Notes: generated by a model from the letters alone, not told the origin. Shown: positions 45,162 through 58,547, counted from the stretch's first letter. The stretch: DNA of 64,000 bases from Berberis thunbergii (GCA_003290165.1 QNQO01000806.1:186001-250000); one strand, 5' to 3'. A program made the numbers and translations.

Positions 45162-47902
45162 CACTACAAGAAATTAGCAATTTAACGGCAGTTATTTAGC
45201 GACGGTTTGAAAAACCCGCCGCTAAATACTGTCTTTGACGATGTTTATTCACCCATCGCACAATAATATTATTTAACGACGGTAAAAGTTGATTGCGACG
45301 GGCTTAAACATCGTTATAAATAAAACATCTTTTTTTTTAGCAAATGTTATACCTTCCAAATGTGAAAACCCTACCCCTTATTCTCTCTACTCTTTATCGC
45401 CTGCGCCCACTCCAGCCCTGCCATCTCCTGCGCGCGTCTTCTTCTTCAGGTGAGTTTTTCACTTCTTCATCAACTCTCTTTCTTCTTCTTCTTCTTCTTC
45501 TTCTTCTTCTTCTTCTTCTTCTTCAGGGCGTGTTTACTCACGAAATTGGGTATCGATCTCACCGACCCATCTTCTCTTTCTATTCAGGACATCCCAGATC
45601 CTCTCGGCTACACTCGTGCTTCCCAACATCAGATTTTTATCCATCTTTCTTCTTCTTTTTCTAAATCCCCAATGCATTTATGTAGAAATTGATAAGTTTT
45701 GTTATATTTTTTATTTGGGGTTTTATATTCAAGGACGATTCCTCACTCAGTAGGCAGAAGAAGGATGCAGAAGTCAATTGGAAGTCTCAGGTATGTATGT
45801 TTCAGATTTGGGTTTGTTTAGTCAATTGCTTAGAGTCAAATACTTGTATTCTGAAGTGCCCATTAGGTATTTGACAATTTATTGTTGAGATCAGATTAAT
45901 CGAAGTTCTCCATGCAATCAAATTTTCATATTTAAATTGGCTGCAAATTGTGACTTAGGTTGCTAATGCGGTGATTTCATATTTTCTTCCCAATGGGTCA
46001 TTTACATAACCACTCACATGAATGGGAGCCTTGATGAGTCAGTTCTAGGTCAAGCTGAGTTGTGGAGAGGCTTTTCAATAGCAATCTCATGTTTGCAAAA
46101 CTTGAATGGCGCAGATGAAAGGTAAATTTTGAATAAGCTAGACTGAGACTCTATCTGTATGATTTTGTTTAACACATAAGTTGGTGAATTACACTTGGCC
46201 ATGGCCATTATTTCATTCAGATCCAAAAGACATGAATGGTGAGTGGACAAGTGGTTGGTATGTTCAACCCTTTATATAAGAAGTATGGGCTTGTCTATGA
46301 GAGGTAAGGGGCCATAGTTCATGGTTCTATTAGATCACCATGTGCACAAACCTTCTTTGAAAGTTAAAACCAGACCTATTTGCACCTCAACCGACATGTT
46401 TGCACCTCAACCATATGTGGAAGAAAAAGTAGTGTAGTACTTAAAGCACAACATAAATAGGGATGTTAATGTTATCACGAAAGCAACTCCTCTGTCCTTT
46501 ACTTTGTTTCAATAGAGAAACAAAGGTGAGTACATACTTAATTTTTAAACTATTAGTTTTGTTTCATTTTATAAAAAGTTGAATATGAATTGTTGGCGAA
46601 CCCGTCTAAGTGTCGAGGAAAACAGCGAGGGACCCCACCCCTCGCTGTTTGTGGGAACCAACTAGTCGAAAAAAGAAAACTCTAGTTGTAAGGCATTACT
46701 TGGGCATGACAAGGTATGCACTATGTGAACTATGCTTCTTTGGAAGATTGCTAAATTATGTTGTTACTTTTGGAGGTAAGACATGTTTATAATGATTTAA
46801 AAATTAATTGAACATAGAGTTCATCTTTTGAATTTATTTATTTATTAGTGTAGCATGTAATTGCAGAAGGTACAACCTTAGTCAAACAAGCTGAAGATGT
46901 CGCAGGCAATAAAAATGTCAGTTGCTTATATTTATTTTCCTCGATCTTAGCCATTAACTTAAGTAGGTATTGTGTCTTATGAATAATCGCACAGGTACAT
47001 GTTCGGTGTTACTTTGATGTTATGTTAAAGTAGATGCATCTAGGGAAACTGAATGTTGTTGTTAGTTTATTTTGGAACAGTATTAAACCTGTTGTTGGAG
47101 ATATTGATGTCAATCATGAACTTCTTCCTCATCTCCCATTGATTTATCGCAGGATGGCTAGTCAACCAGCCATGAATGTTGCAAGGCCTCCAACATGCAA
47201 ATTTGTTGGCAACCTGTTGCACAAAAGGCTAGCTGTTGTTCATCTTAAGGGGAGAATGTATCATTTGGATCTTGTATTCAGTTTACCTTTATCGTCTGCC
47301 ATGGCATGTAAAACTAACTTTCTTTTGTTTCCTATTCAAACCACTTGTCCTAGTTTCAATAGGTTCCTGATGTTTATATGTTCAACTTGAATTTCGATTC
47401 TTTTAGACTGTGATTCTAAGAAGACGCCTGTACAAATCAAGAATATTTGTTAGTGAAGTGAAATGTTTTATTTCATTAAATGTACCCATTTACTTGGTGT
47501 TGATTGAGATTGTGTTGATCTAATGGACATGAAAATTTTAAGATTGTAGATGATAAGGCAATCCATTGGCCTGCCAAAATATCGGTTATATAAGCTTATT
47601 AGAATTTTCAGTCATTAGCAGCGGTCAAAAACCAGCACAGAGTACCACATGGATTTTAGCGGCGGTTGGGAACCGTTGCTCAAAAGCAAAAATTGATGGT
47701 TAGCAGGTTTTCAACCGTCGTAGAATGCTATATTTTATTTAGCGACGCTTATGCCAGCGGTTGCTGAAAACCATCGCCGAACGCCCTAGTGACGCCTTTA
47801 TTAGCGGCGGTTTTTCAACCATCACTGTATTATTTAGCGACGGCTATAATCGTCGCTAACTACCTTTGCCCATTATCGCTGAAATCCCATTTTCTTGTAG
47901 TG
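45162..47902 (+). mobile_element. 2.7-kb CACTA element nested in an LTR
   Basis: Ends CACTACAAGAAA and TTTCTTGTAGTG, flanking duplication TTT (45,159-45,161, 47,903-47,905). Subterminal TTAGCGACGG-type repeats lie at about 45,185-45,310 and 47,610-47,890. No transposase is seen. The interior has gene-like pieces: a leader-like 'aaaccctacccc' start near 45,365, a (TTC)n run at 45,481-45,525, a block ending AEVNWKSQ before a GT at 45,790, EGTTLVKQAEDVAGNKN (46,867-46,918), and a 118-codon ORF at 47,034. I do not recognise a parent gene. It may be a second gene-carrying element, of a different terminus family from the first. Confidence 0.88.
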
Positions 47903-48993
47903 TTTTTTCTTTTCACTTTTTTTAATTGTAGAAAAGATCATAAAATCCAACAAAATTTGAAATGCATATACGGTGACACATTGTCCGTCATAAAGAAATT
48001 TTCTATAACAAAGCAGGGGTCAAACCCATTCAATATAAGAATTCACACTCCTTGGTAAGTCAATTTGCATAACAATCAAATTCAAGTTTACAGTATAATT
48101 TTCAAGTCATAACGTAAGGATGCAAATACCAATTTACATAACTATACTAGTACCCAAGTTCATATCATCAAATGATGAATCCTCACAAATTAATTCTAAC
48201 ATAATTAAAACAAAAAACTTCACCTCTAAGGTGAACACGTAGCAAAATCTACATTTGCAAAGGTTATCACAAGTTATCATGTAAACATCGAATTTCAGAA
48301 AGAAAAAAGTATTTAATACTATATTCATAATATTTTCACACGATATATTCACCTAACCTCCACAGACTAAATTACTTCGATGGTTTAGTTCCAAAACATA
48401 TTGTTCACTCCACACGTATAAAAAACCAACAATACTCATATCTTAAACATAATACTATAATAACTCAGACGTACTTAAATATGAATTTTGTTCTCAAATA
48501 ATTATTTAAAATAATATAAAGAGTGATAACTACTCACAAATCACTTAGCGGGAAATACTTCAAAAGTCTCCAATCAAATACTCCTTTCAAATTGGAAACA
48601 CAAAGTCCTAAAAATCAAACCACAAGCACCAAACATGAACATGCGCACGTGCTAAACCGTGCACTCAAGCACGTTCTCCCTCTTCTTCTCTTTCTTTCTT
48701 TCTCTCTCTCCCTTTCCTTTATCTCCTCATTTTCTCTTCTCTCTTTGTTCCTTTTTCATTTCTTTTTATTTTATTTCCTTGTGCTTGACTGATCAAAGAA
48801 GATAATTTTTTTTCCTTTTTCTTCATCTATTTTCTATTCATTCATCTCTCTCTCTAGCACAAACACACACTTCACTCTGCAAATCAACTAAACATGTTTG
48901 TGCTTTGCTTCAAAATTGAAAACATAAATAAAACAATGGAAATATAAACTTTACTTACAATAACTTTGAGATCTTCTCAAAGATAGAACAAAA

Positions 48994-49203
48994 ATGGCTC
49001 TCGCATTTCAAGACAAGAAAACTAGAATCCTTAGCATTGGCGGCGAAGGAACAAACATACTCATCTCTGGATCCACACTTGTCCATCTCGAAGATCAGGT
49101 CCAAGCTATAACTGGTGATTCTCACTTTCAAATCGCTAATTTCTTCGACATTCTGACCAGTACCGGCATCAACACCATTTACGTTGCAATGCTCGCAACT
49201 GGT
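48994..49203 (+). CDS. Unknown 70-codon exon-like ORF
   Basis: ATG in good context (aaaATGGCT). It encodes MALAFQDKKTRILSIGGEG, then ILISGSTLVHLEDQVQAITG, then IANFFDILTSTGINTIYVAM, and is followed by a possible GT donor at about 49,204. Amino-acid use looks protein-like compared with the surrounding AT-rich LTR. No family recognised and no second exon found. It could be a captured exon or chance. Confidence 0.3.
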
Positions 49204-49263
49204 AGTTGTTGTCGTCTCTCATCTGCGAGAAATCTCTCTTTCTTCAAACATAAAACTCTCTCA

Positions 49264-49581
49264 GGGTGTGTTTGGTTGCATGGAATCCTATGCCATGGGA
49301 ATCCATGAGGGAACCTCTACATTTTAGGCAAAATTGATATATCACTCCACATCTACCATTTGATTTTGTGATCAATGGTGGGAATGAAAGTCCCATGAAC
49401 ATGAGAATTCCACTCGTTGGTCCCCCAAGGCATGTGATTCCCATGTTCATGGGACTTACATTCCCACCATTGATCACAAAATCAAATGGTGGATGTGGAG
49501 TGATACATCAATTTAACCTAAAATGTAAGGGTCCCCTCATGGATTCCCATGGCATAGGATTTCATGCAACCAAACACACCC
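49264..49581. mobile_element. Tourist-like palindromic MITE, copy 3
   Basis: 318 bp with the two halves nearly exact inverted copies. Ends are GGGTGTGTTTGGTTGCATGG and its complement, flanking TCA (49,261-49,263, 49,582-49,584). It is the best-preserved member of the family also at 29,904 and 31,532, so the youngest. It sits inside the long LTR. Confidence 0.9.
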
Positions 49582-50289
49582 TCAGTGTCACCTTTTTTTT
49601 GTATGGACCCAGAGAAGAAAACTTCTCTTATTCTCTCTCTTTTCTCTCTTTCTATTCCACTCCCTATTCCCTTATCTTGTTTGTATTCTTCTTTCTCCGC
49701 TCACCTTTCTCTCATCTTCTTTTTCTCCTCCCTGCCATATAGAGAAACCATTCTCTTTCTTCTCATATTCTTTCATTATATCTCTCCCTCTTTTTATTTA
49801 AAAAAAAACCTACTCAATATCAAACCTAATGAAACCATGGCTCAAGTCTAAAATCTAAAAATGATCACAAGCCCAAAAGAAAAATAGCTCAAATTTATAA
49901 ACTAACCCCTTTTATAAACTTTAATGCTGGAAAATAATGAATAAATTATCATAAATAGGGAAATAAAATAATTTACCTATAAATTATATTTATATAGTTG
50001 GAAAAATGTGGATGTTAAAATATATACCCCTCAAAGGAATCTCGTCTCGAGATTCTTTAAAGGAAATAACTAGGTAAATAATTCTACATGAAAACTACCA
50101 CTTATTGAACGAAGCATCACTAGAGTCCCAACATAAAACACACCAATCATAATTAAATTTCTACTAAAACTCTTTAAGAAACAAATCATACATATCAATA
50201 ACAGGCAAGTAGCACATATACAAGCACATACCTTCATAAAGACAAACACACAAAAAATATATTATAAAAAATTAATAAGTATATAAATG

Positions 50290-50570
50290 TGGAGTGCTAC
50301 ATCCGAGTTGATAGGTAGAGATGTAGAAGAAGGAAAGGGATTGGATGCATCATGTTGGGTGTCAAAATGAAAAAATATTTTTACAAAAAATGATCTCATA
50401 ATTAGTAAATATTTTTCGAGTGGACAAATCATAAACTTTGTAAGCTTTTTGCATGTGGATAACCAAGGAAACATAGTGCTTGGCGCGTGGATCAAATTCG
50501 TGAAAAGGGTGGATAGCCAAGCGAGTTGCCCCATACCCAAATCGGCAGTGGCAAAAACCTTTGGGTAATC
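50290..50570 (-). pseudogene. Copia integrase fragment
   Basis: The minus strand encodes HEFDPRAKHYVSLVIHMQKA, then YKVYDLSTRKIF, then IIFCKNIFSF. This matches the segment after the integrase core of Ty1/Copia polyproteins ('KFDPRA...GY...YKVYDL..RKIF.SRDVIFHE'). About 80 residues remain, with a competing overlapping frame. Confidence 0.75.
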
Positions 50571-51129
50571 CTCTTCCCCAGTAGTCTGGTCCACAATATC
50601 CCTCTCCGGAGTATTCAAAGAGGCAATAAGAGCAGCCGAAGCATTCCACACTTTGATCATCTTTGATCGACGAGAGGGAGAAAACAAACCTTCATGAGCT
50701 TCCTTTTTTTTACGGACTAGGCATCTTTGGAACTTTCTTCCTTTGAGACCCAAGTGCTTGCAGATCAACGCCAAAAAAGGGAACAATGGGAACGATCAGA
50801 GTCCTCCCACATAGCCAAACACTTGGGAAAACAAACCACTCCGTCTGATATTCTCAGGTTGAAGAACGTTTGAGATAGGCATTAGTGGCAGAACAAGAAA
50901 TTCGGCCTTCGGAGTCTCCTCCTCTTCAGAAGAGAGTGCAAAACGGCCATGCACCCCTAGTTGGGAACAACGGATAAGTCAGACAACAAACAATGCCATA
51001 TTAAAAATAGAAAGCGAGGGAAATACACTTACTAAGATCCCTGAAACTGTGGAAGATTGTCTGGCCATCATGGGTGAAGTACCCTGACTTCATAGAACCA
51101 TTCGAACTAACTACATAGAAGGGGGAAAG

Positions 51130-51535
51130 TCATCTTAATCAGGCTTCATGAGCTCTGACAAGACTTAGTCACTTCAAACCATCTTTATCATCAATTGTAC
51201 TAGGGTTGGACACTCTATGCCATCTTAATCCTTAATCGGATTATGCTCAAAGTGGGGCGACAAGTCATCTTGATCAGACTGCATAACCTCTAGCTAGACT
51301 TAGTCATTTTGGGCCATCTTGATCCTCAGTCAGACTGGCCTACTGAGAAGTCATCTTGACTATAATTCGTGTGTTCTGACTAAACTTGGATATTGTGTGT
51401 CATCTTAATCCTCAATCGAACTAGGCTGCAGATAAGGGTGACAAGTGATCTTGATCGGACTTCATAAGTTCTGACTAAACTTCATCGTTTTAAGCCGTAT
51501 TGATCCTTAGTCAAACTAGGTTTCCCCCATTTTTT
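51130..51535. repeat. 3'-region tandem repeat of Gypsy element A
   Basis: About three to four diverged units of about 140 bp around 'gtcatcttgatcagactgca', 'gacttagtca' and 'gccatcttgatcctcagtca'. It lies directly after the integrase end, in element orientation. Similar word use to the larger array at 59.4-60.8 kb. Confidence 0.7.
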
Positions 51536-51589
51536 TAACTCATTTTTGCATGTTCTCGTAGAACTGGAAAGGGACTTTTCAAAAAGATA

Positions 51590-54500
51590 CCTCTGTTTTA
51601 TTGATAATATTTCTTCAAGTGTTTACATTCCAGGGTTTGTTAAGACTTTCTCCACTCAGGCTTTCTAACCAGTAGGTTTATGGACTATTGATCTTTGTCA
51701 CCTTATAAGCCCTTCCCAGTTTGGATTCGGCTTGACTGCCCTTGGTTGTTTCGTGTTCAATTTGACTTTTCTGAGTGCCCAATCTCCAACTTTGAATCTC
51801 GGGCTTGAATTTCTTGTCATAATACTGATTGCTGGTAGACCGTTATTTTGATGGACGCTATGTTTCTTCTTTCTTTGAGAAGGTCTAGTCCGACTCTCAG
51901 AGCTTCTTCATTATCTTCCAACATGAACTCCTCCGTTCTGAAAGTTGGCATCCCAAGTTCCACTGGGATCATTGTCTTGGCTCCATAGCTGAGGGCAAAC
52001 AGTGTTTCCTTTGTCGGGGTTATCTTAGTGTTTCGGTAAGCCCAGAGTATTCCTGGAAACTCCGATACCTAGAGTCCTTTAGTTGCTTCGAGTTTTTTTT
52101 ATTGCATCTAATATGGTTCGGTTGATGACTTTCACTTGTTCGTTGGCTTCAGGATGTCCAATCGCTGAGTAGTGGTGGCTAATGTTCAAATTGGCACAAA
52201 GATTCTTCACTTTTTGTCCTTCAAACTGGTCCTACTATCACTGACCAATGTCCTCAAAATTCTGAACCTGTAGATGATGGACTTCCAAAAGAAACTTTCA
52301 ATTTGATTATTTCCTATTTTGGACAGCCGCTCAACCTCTACTCATTTGGTGAAGTAGAACCCAACTACAAGGAGAAATTTCTTCTTATCGGGGAGGGAGA
52401 ATGAGCCTATGATGTTCGTTCCCCACTGTGCAAAGGGACATGGGCTGGTTACTGGGACCGATTTTGAGCAGGCATGTGCCTATACGGAGTGTACCTCTGA
52501 CATTTATTACATTTTCGGACCAAGTCCTTAGCCTCCTGTTGCATCTTGGGAAAATAGTACCCTAAGGCAAGGGCTTTATGGGCCAAAGTTCTTCCTTCAA
52601 GGTGGTTCCCGCAAATTTCTTCATGGATCTGTCTAAGGACATAGTCTGCTTCACTAGTAGCCAGACATATGAGTAATTGGGCATTGCTAATCCTCTGTAT
52701 AGCTTTTCATTGAGAAGTGTATACCCTATCGCTCTGTTTTTCAGCTTAAGAACTTCCAATTTTTCTATTGGGAGGACTCCATCTTTAATGAACCTGACGA
52801 TGGGAATCATCCAGCCAATTTTTTCACTTGTGGCGCAGGTCTCGTGGAGTCCTATTCTTTCAGAGTTGACTTTTCTTGGAGATCCATAAGCTTGTAAAGG
52901 TTGTTTTTTGTGAAAGAGGCCATGTTGGCCAGAGCATCAACCCTTTCATTGTTTATCCTGGAACAACGTTGGAGTAGCACCTCTTTGAATCTCTTCATGA
53001 TGTTAATTTTTTTTTCAAAATAAGTCAGCATCTAGAGGTCCTTAACGTTGAATTTTCCATTCATCTAGTTGACTACCAGTTTGGAATCACTATACACTAT
53101 GATTTCTTTTACTCCAATCCATTTAGCTAGCTTTAGTGCGAACATGAGGGCCTCATTCTCAGCTTCATTGTTGGAGGCACTGAAGTCGAACTTGATGGTT
53201 TTTTCCAGAGTTACTCCCTCTGGAATGCAAATAATGATACCAGCCCAACTTCATTTCTCATTGGATGATCTGTCACAGCGTAGGATCCACCCTTGTGGGG
53301 TTGGTTCATGGTTTTCTTCTTTTTGGCTATTTGGATTTGGTTTTTTTCTCCCCAATGAACTCATCAATGAAGTCCACTAACGCTTGTGCTTTGATGGTCA
53401 ATTTCGGAACATAATAGACATCAAACTATCCCAGCTCTACTGACCATCTGACCATCCTTCTTGATAGCTCTGGTTTGTGTAATACTAATCGGAGTGGATA
53501 TTCAGTAAAGACTGTTATTGAGTGAGCTTGGAAGTAAGGAATCAGCTTCCTGGAGGAGGTAACTAGTGCCAAGGCCAATTTCTATAAGTTGGGCTAGTTA
53601 GCTTCTACCTCAATAAATGTTTTGCTGACGTAGTAGACTAGCTTCTGTTTCCCCTTGTCTTCCTAGATCAGGGCAGAACTGACTGCATATTCTGTGACTG
53701 AAAGGTACAAAAATGTTTCTCCTGGAATTGGCTTTGAGAGCAATTTTGTGTTCTCCATGTACATTTTTAGACTCTGGAAGGCCTGCTTCGCATCCTTCAA
53801 CCCATTGGAGTTCTTTGTTCCCCTTCAAAATTTTGAAAAAGGGATACTTGTCCAAAGATTTAAAGATGACATGTTCAGGACTGCCACCCTTCCAGTCAGG
53901 CTCTGAACTCCTTTGATATTCATAAGTGACCTTATGTCGAGAAGAGCCTGAATCAATTTTGGGTCAACGTCTATTCCTTTTTGGTCGACTATGTAACCAA
54001 GAACTTTCCAGACTCTACTCCGAAGGTGCAGTTATGTGGATTCAGCTTCATTTGGTAATTGTGAAGTTGAGGGAAGGCATATTTTAGGTCTGCAATGTAG
54101 TCAAAACTGTGGAGGCTCTTTAGGAGCATATCATTGATGTAGATCTCCGGTGTCTTCCCAATTTTCTCTTTGAACATATGATTGACCAGCCATACATTAC
54201 TCCTAAATCTTTTAGTCCGAATGACATTAGCTGAGAGCAGTATGTACCCCCTCTTAGTTATGAAAGATGTTTTTTTACTGGTCTAGTGTGTACATCTTGA
54301 TCTTTGGTTATATCCGGAATAAACACCCACAAAGCTTAGAAGGTTATTCCCGAAAGTTGTGTCAATGATTTGGTCTATTCGGGGAGAGTGGAAAGTTGTC
54401 TTTAGGGCAATCCTTATTGAGGTATGTATAGTCCACGCTAACTTTCCACTTCTCATTCTTTTTTTTCACTAGACCGTATTTACCAGCCATTCTGGACAGT

Positions 54501-57000
54501 ATGACTCATTTATGATGTCGTCATTCAGTAGCCTCTGCACTTTTACGTTAATAGCCTGATTGCGCTCAGGGGCCATCACCCTTTCTTTGCTATCTGACTG
54601 GCTTCAGGCCTTAATTGACCTCCAGTCGGTGCGAGATTATGGAGGGGTCAATTTCCAACATATCCTTCATTGTCCAAGCAAACACATCTTGGTTCCCCTT
54701 CAGAAGTATATAATCTAGTCCATCACTCTCTAACCGAAGTCGGAGCCTATCTGGACAACTCTAGTGTTATCATGGTTATCCAGATAAATGATGATTGGCT
54801 CTTCATCTGGCGGTGCAGCGTTTGGTCTTCTTTTCGAACTAAGTGATGTTTCACTGTCCGAGTATGGAGATTTCTCTTCTGATTCTAGGCTTGGGATCTC
54901 CATAGATAACTCCTCCAGCCCGGACTGTGATAATTATTTGTTTGATAACTTCAATGCTGCATAATTGCAGTTTCTTGCAGTGGGTTGATCTCCGAGGCAT
55001 TGGTGTTGCATGGATACCACTCCTCCATGTGATGGATCCATGTGATGCCTAGAATTATGTTGTATTTAGAGGGGGCGTCGACGATCATGAACTCTGTCAG
55101 TATGACCTTCTACAATTCCAGCTCCCTGCTACTACTGGTAGTCTAATTTTTCAGCCCGAAAACACTTCTCTCCGCTGAAGCGGATCATGGTGTGGTTAGT
55201 TGGTGTTAGCTCCTCTTTTTTCAGTTGCATTTTGTGGAATGCTTTTAAAAACAAAACATTGGTTGAACTCCCTATGTCTACTAACGATCTTCTCATGACC
55301 CACTTCCTTATCCCGATCGAGATAACTAGTGCGTTGTTATGGAGGAAGTGGACTCTATGCATGTCTCGCTTCGTGAATGTCAGATTCAAAACTGGGTGTT
55401 TTATTCGAGTGTGTTGAACAGATCGATCTTCGTAGTTAGATCTAGTTAGCAGTTCTCCGACCTATCTTTTCCTTGATTGGTTGGATTGTCCATGAGTTTC
55501 ACATGCACCATGCATGATGTATATGACGTCCGAAACCTTTCCTTCGATCTCCCTTACCGACTCTTTTTTTTCCTTCCCTCGGGCCTCATTTTCTCCCAAG
55601 CCCACAAATTCTTTCTCCGTTTCTGGACCCAGTATTCGATCTCATTCCTGAGGTTCTTACAGTCCTTAGTATCATGGCCATTATCCATGTGGATGGAACA
55701 ATATTTGTTCTTATCATGCTTCGAAGGATCTCCCTTGAGCTTGAGATGTTATTCAATATCGCCTTAGTGCTTCATGGCATGGAGGACTTTAGACAAACTA
55801 GTAATGATCAGAGTGTACAGGTGGTATCTACTAGAGTTGACATAGTAGTAGAGTTTTCAGATTTCACCTTGCCAGACTCAAGTTTGTTGCCACTCCATCT
55901 CCTCTTGGGCATGTCTTCATATTCCAGTTTTTCCTCGTCTCTTATGTCCTGGGTCTTAAAGAAGCGTTTGGCTCACTCTCACATATTTTCTTGGCTGCCC
56001 ACATCTCCTCCATGGTGATGTATTTATGTGCACTTTTCAACAAGTCAACCATGTCTTTCGGGGTCTCCAAGGTCAAAAAATTATAAAATTGACATCCTCT
56101 GAGGCCGAAGATGAAGACAGTAGCAAAGGTGTCATCATTGCAACCGTCGATCAAGGTCAGGTCCTCATTGAACCGCATCATGTATTCTCTGAGAATCACG
56201 TTGGGCTTTTGTCTGAGGCTGAGCAAATAGTAGGGACCTTTTCCGATCAACTGGCTTCCCACAAATCGAGAGATGAAAGCCTTTGCCAGCATCTGGAATG
56301 AATTAATTGATCTTGACTGGAGGTTGTGGAACTAAGTCAGGGTTGCCTTCTTCATGCTGGTGGGGAAAGATCGGCATATGACGGCCTTGAATCCCTCCTT
56401 CAACGCCATCACGTAGTGGTGATAATGCAAGTGGTCCTATGGATCTATAGTTCCATTGTAAAATTCAAGCATGGGGGGATGAACTTCCTAGACAGAAACG
56501 TGTTCATGATCTGCTCGGAGAATGGAGGGACTATAAGGTTGTATAAGACACTTGGGTCCATAGCTCTCAGTCGGAGTGTTTGTACAACTGTTTTTTCATT
56601 TCTTGATGCATGGTCTCCTTGGAATCTTTCGTCCCTATGGTTCCTTTCAGGTTTTGGCCTTTCGGTCCCTAGTAGGTGTGTTGTTACTCTCGTGAATGCG
56701 CTCTCCTTTCTCTTGTTGAGTTTGAGCCCTCTCTTGGCCTCCATCATTTTCCAATGGTGGAGGATGCTCTTGGGTAAGCATTTCTACCACCCGCGTAAGC
56801 TAATTTATTTGGGCCAAGATCTAGTCTACACGTGGTCCATCGCGAATGCTCCAATGGCAGAACCCTGTTGTTGTCCTACTCTAGTTGTTAGAACAGGTTG
56901 GGCCAGTGGTGGGACTCCACCAGTTGGAGCATTTGATGAATTAATGTTCCCGCCATTGGCACGAGATCTTGTGCATATTTTTAGGGCAGTGTGTTTTTCT
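51590..57000 (-). mobile_element. Gypsy element A (Tat-lineage-like), degenerate
   Basis: Minus strand, in order: gag with MDPSVLYNL, SPPFSEQIMN-like and the central gag domain (56,292-55,942); protease with RRSLVDIGSSTNVLFL, a decayed D-S/T-G site (55,389-55,132); reverse transcriptase with INDMLLKS and LNPHNCTFGVESGKF (about 54,640-53,450); RNase H with a decayed 'SEAEYEAL' region (about 53,380-53,060); integrase zinc-finger and core (52,810-52,150); and its C-terminus with WEGPYKV-like sequence (about 51,850-51,600). Many frameshifts, so inactive. Gene order RT-RNase H-integrase is Ty3/Gypsy. The gag start and tandem-repeat 3' region point to the Tat lineage. Confidence 0.85.
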
Positions 57001-57034
57001 TAGGGTTTGAGAAAATTGTCATTTCCCACGAAAC

Positions 57035-57607
57035 GTAACAAGAAAATAAGAAACAATGAACCAAGGACCACCGCATGGGTGTCCAAAGGCACTCCAATGG
57101 TAAATTCAGGCTCAAAACAAGAAAATAGAATTCGACTAATTGAATTAGGATTGCATACCTTAGTCATTCATCTTGTTCACCTTATTCAATGAGAAAATTT
57201 ATCTCCTTCCTTGACTCTAACACTGATTGCGCAATAAAGGGAAAACATCTTATTCATATCTTCCCTCTATCAAGTTATGTCTTTGTAGGGTTATTTCCCT
57301 TCCATGACTTGATCTTCTTTGGTCTTAATTTCTCTTTTGGACTCAATGTCCTTAATTGGACTAAGAGTAGTCCAAATGAGCCTTGGGCTTATTCTAGCCC
57401 CACGGTCTGTGCACTGGCCTTTCTATCGTAGGCCAATCTCTTAAATCCCAGCCACCTTGGGCTTGTGTAATCTAGCCTTGATCTCCTGATTTATAGGCTG
57501 GATTGGGCTTGATTGGGACCTGACCTAGTCCATCCATGCCATCTTCCATTAGGGTTGTTCCTACCACATGTACGGTTGCGATTAAATGATTGTTTGATGT
57601 CTCATCA
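57035..57607 (-). repeat. 5' LTR of Gypsy element A
   Basis: On the minus strand it starts TGATGAGACATCAAACA at 57,607 and runs to about 57,035, next to a leader with GTGGGAAATG. It aligns in order with the LTR at 57,981-58,547 ('gttcaccttatt', 'tccatgacttgatctt', 'accacatgtacggttg'). The inner border is approximate. Confidence 0.65.
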
Positions 57608-57980
57608 GTAATGTTATTACTTTTATCTCTATTTGATAAGACCCAAATAATCAAAGTAACCAAAGCTATCAAAATTTATGGATGTGAATTAAATATGGGA
57701 CCCACTGTTGATGAAAAAAATCTAAGAAACTAATTAACCGAGGTCCTAAGAGCCATTTCTTTTAAGGAGAGAGAACTCAAGATGAAAGGGTCATTAAAGC
57801 CACGTCATATGTAACGAGTAATGAGTCTGTACCGAGTCAGTTGGAGTGGTGAAAATGTCTTTTTGCTTCCTATTATGTAGACATGTAACCAAGGAAAGAG
57901 TCTCCCAAGGAGACCGTTGGAGATGGTCTCAATAGGCAAAGAGTCATTAGATCACTACTTATGGCATCCAAATTTGTCCA

Positions 57981-58547
57981 TGTTGATTTTTGACCTATAA
58001 AAACGAACATCAGATAACCAAAGACCACCTTTGTGATGGCCAAATGCATTCCGATGGAAAAGTCAGGTGTTTCAAGTAACAGAGATGGAAATAGACTGAT
58101 AAAATTAGGGCTGCATGTATGTACCTTTCTTCTCCATTTTTGTTCACCTTATATAATGAGTGTTTGAATCCTTTATTGACTCTACCGTTGAAGGTGCGAT
58201 GGTGGGAGGAGATCTCGCTTAAAATCTTACCCGTCCATGACTGAGTCTTATTTGGCTCCTGGCTCTTTTTTTAGACCCAAGGCTTGATTGGACCAAGAAG
58301 CGTGCAATTGGACATTGGGCCTGCTATAGTCCAGAGCTATTTATCAGGCTTTATTATCATGTGCCAAACTCCAAGATTCGCACCACATTGGGCTCGCATA
58401 ATCTAGGCTTGGGCACCTGACTGGACTTGTAATTAGTTTTGGCCTAAGTTGGACCCTGTTTGGACTTGTCTGAGACCAGGATAGGGCTTGGCGCTGATCC
58501 ATTCCACGTGTTTGGTTGTGATTGGATGATTGTTTGATGTCTCATCA
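57981..58547 (-). repeat. 3' LTR of Gypsy element B with PPT
   Basis: Minus strand: TGATGAGACATCAAACA at 58,547 to TCAACA at 57,981, 567 bp. Directly outside, 58,551-58,561 is the complement of a polypurine tract (CTAGGGGGAGT). Its partner copies are at 57,035-57,607 and 18,346-19,963. Confidence 0.75.

Larger units (their letters stand above)
44124..50020 (-). repeat. Long Gypsy LTR holding a CACTA and a MITE
   Basis: Starts TGTCACGAGAAATT at 44,124 and follows the same block order as the complement of the LTR at 1-1,312. Homology resumes after the CACTA element with 'tatacggtgacacattgtc' at about 47,970. Near 50,015 it ends GTGGATGTTAAA, followed by a C-rich tract and 'ggaatctcgtctcgagattc', a layout resembling the LTR/polypurine border of chromovirus-type Gypsy elements on the minus strand. 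Without insertions the LTR would be about 2.8 kb. The middle part has no second copy in the window, so extent there is inferred. Confidence 0.55.
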
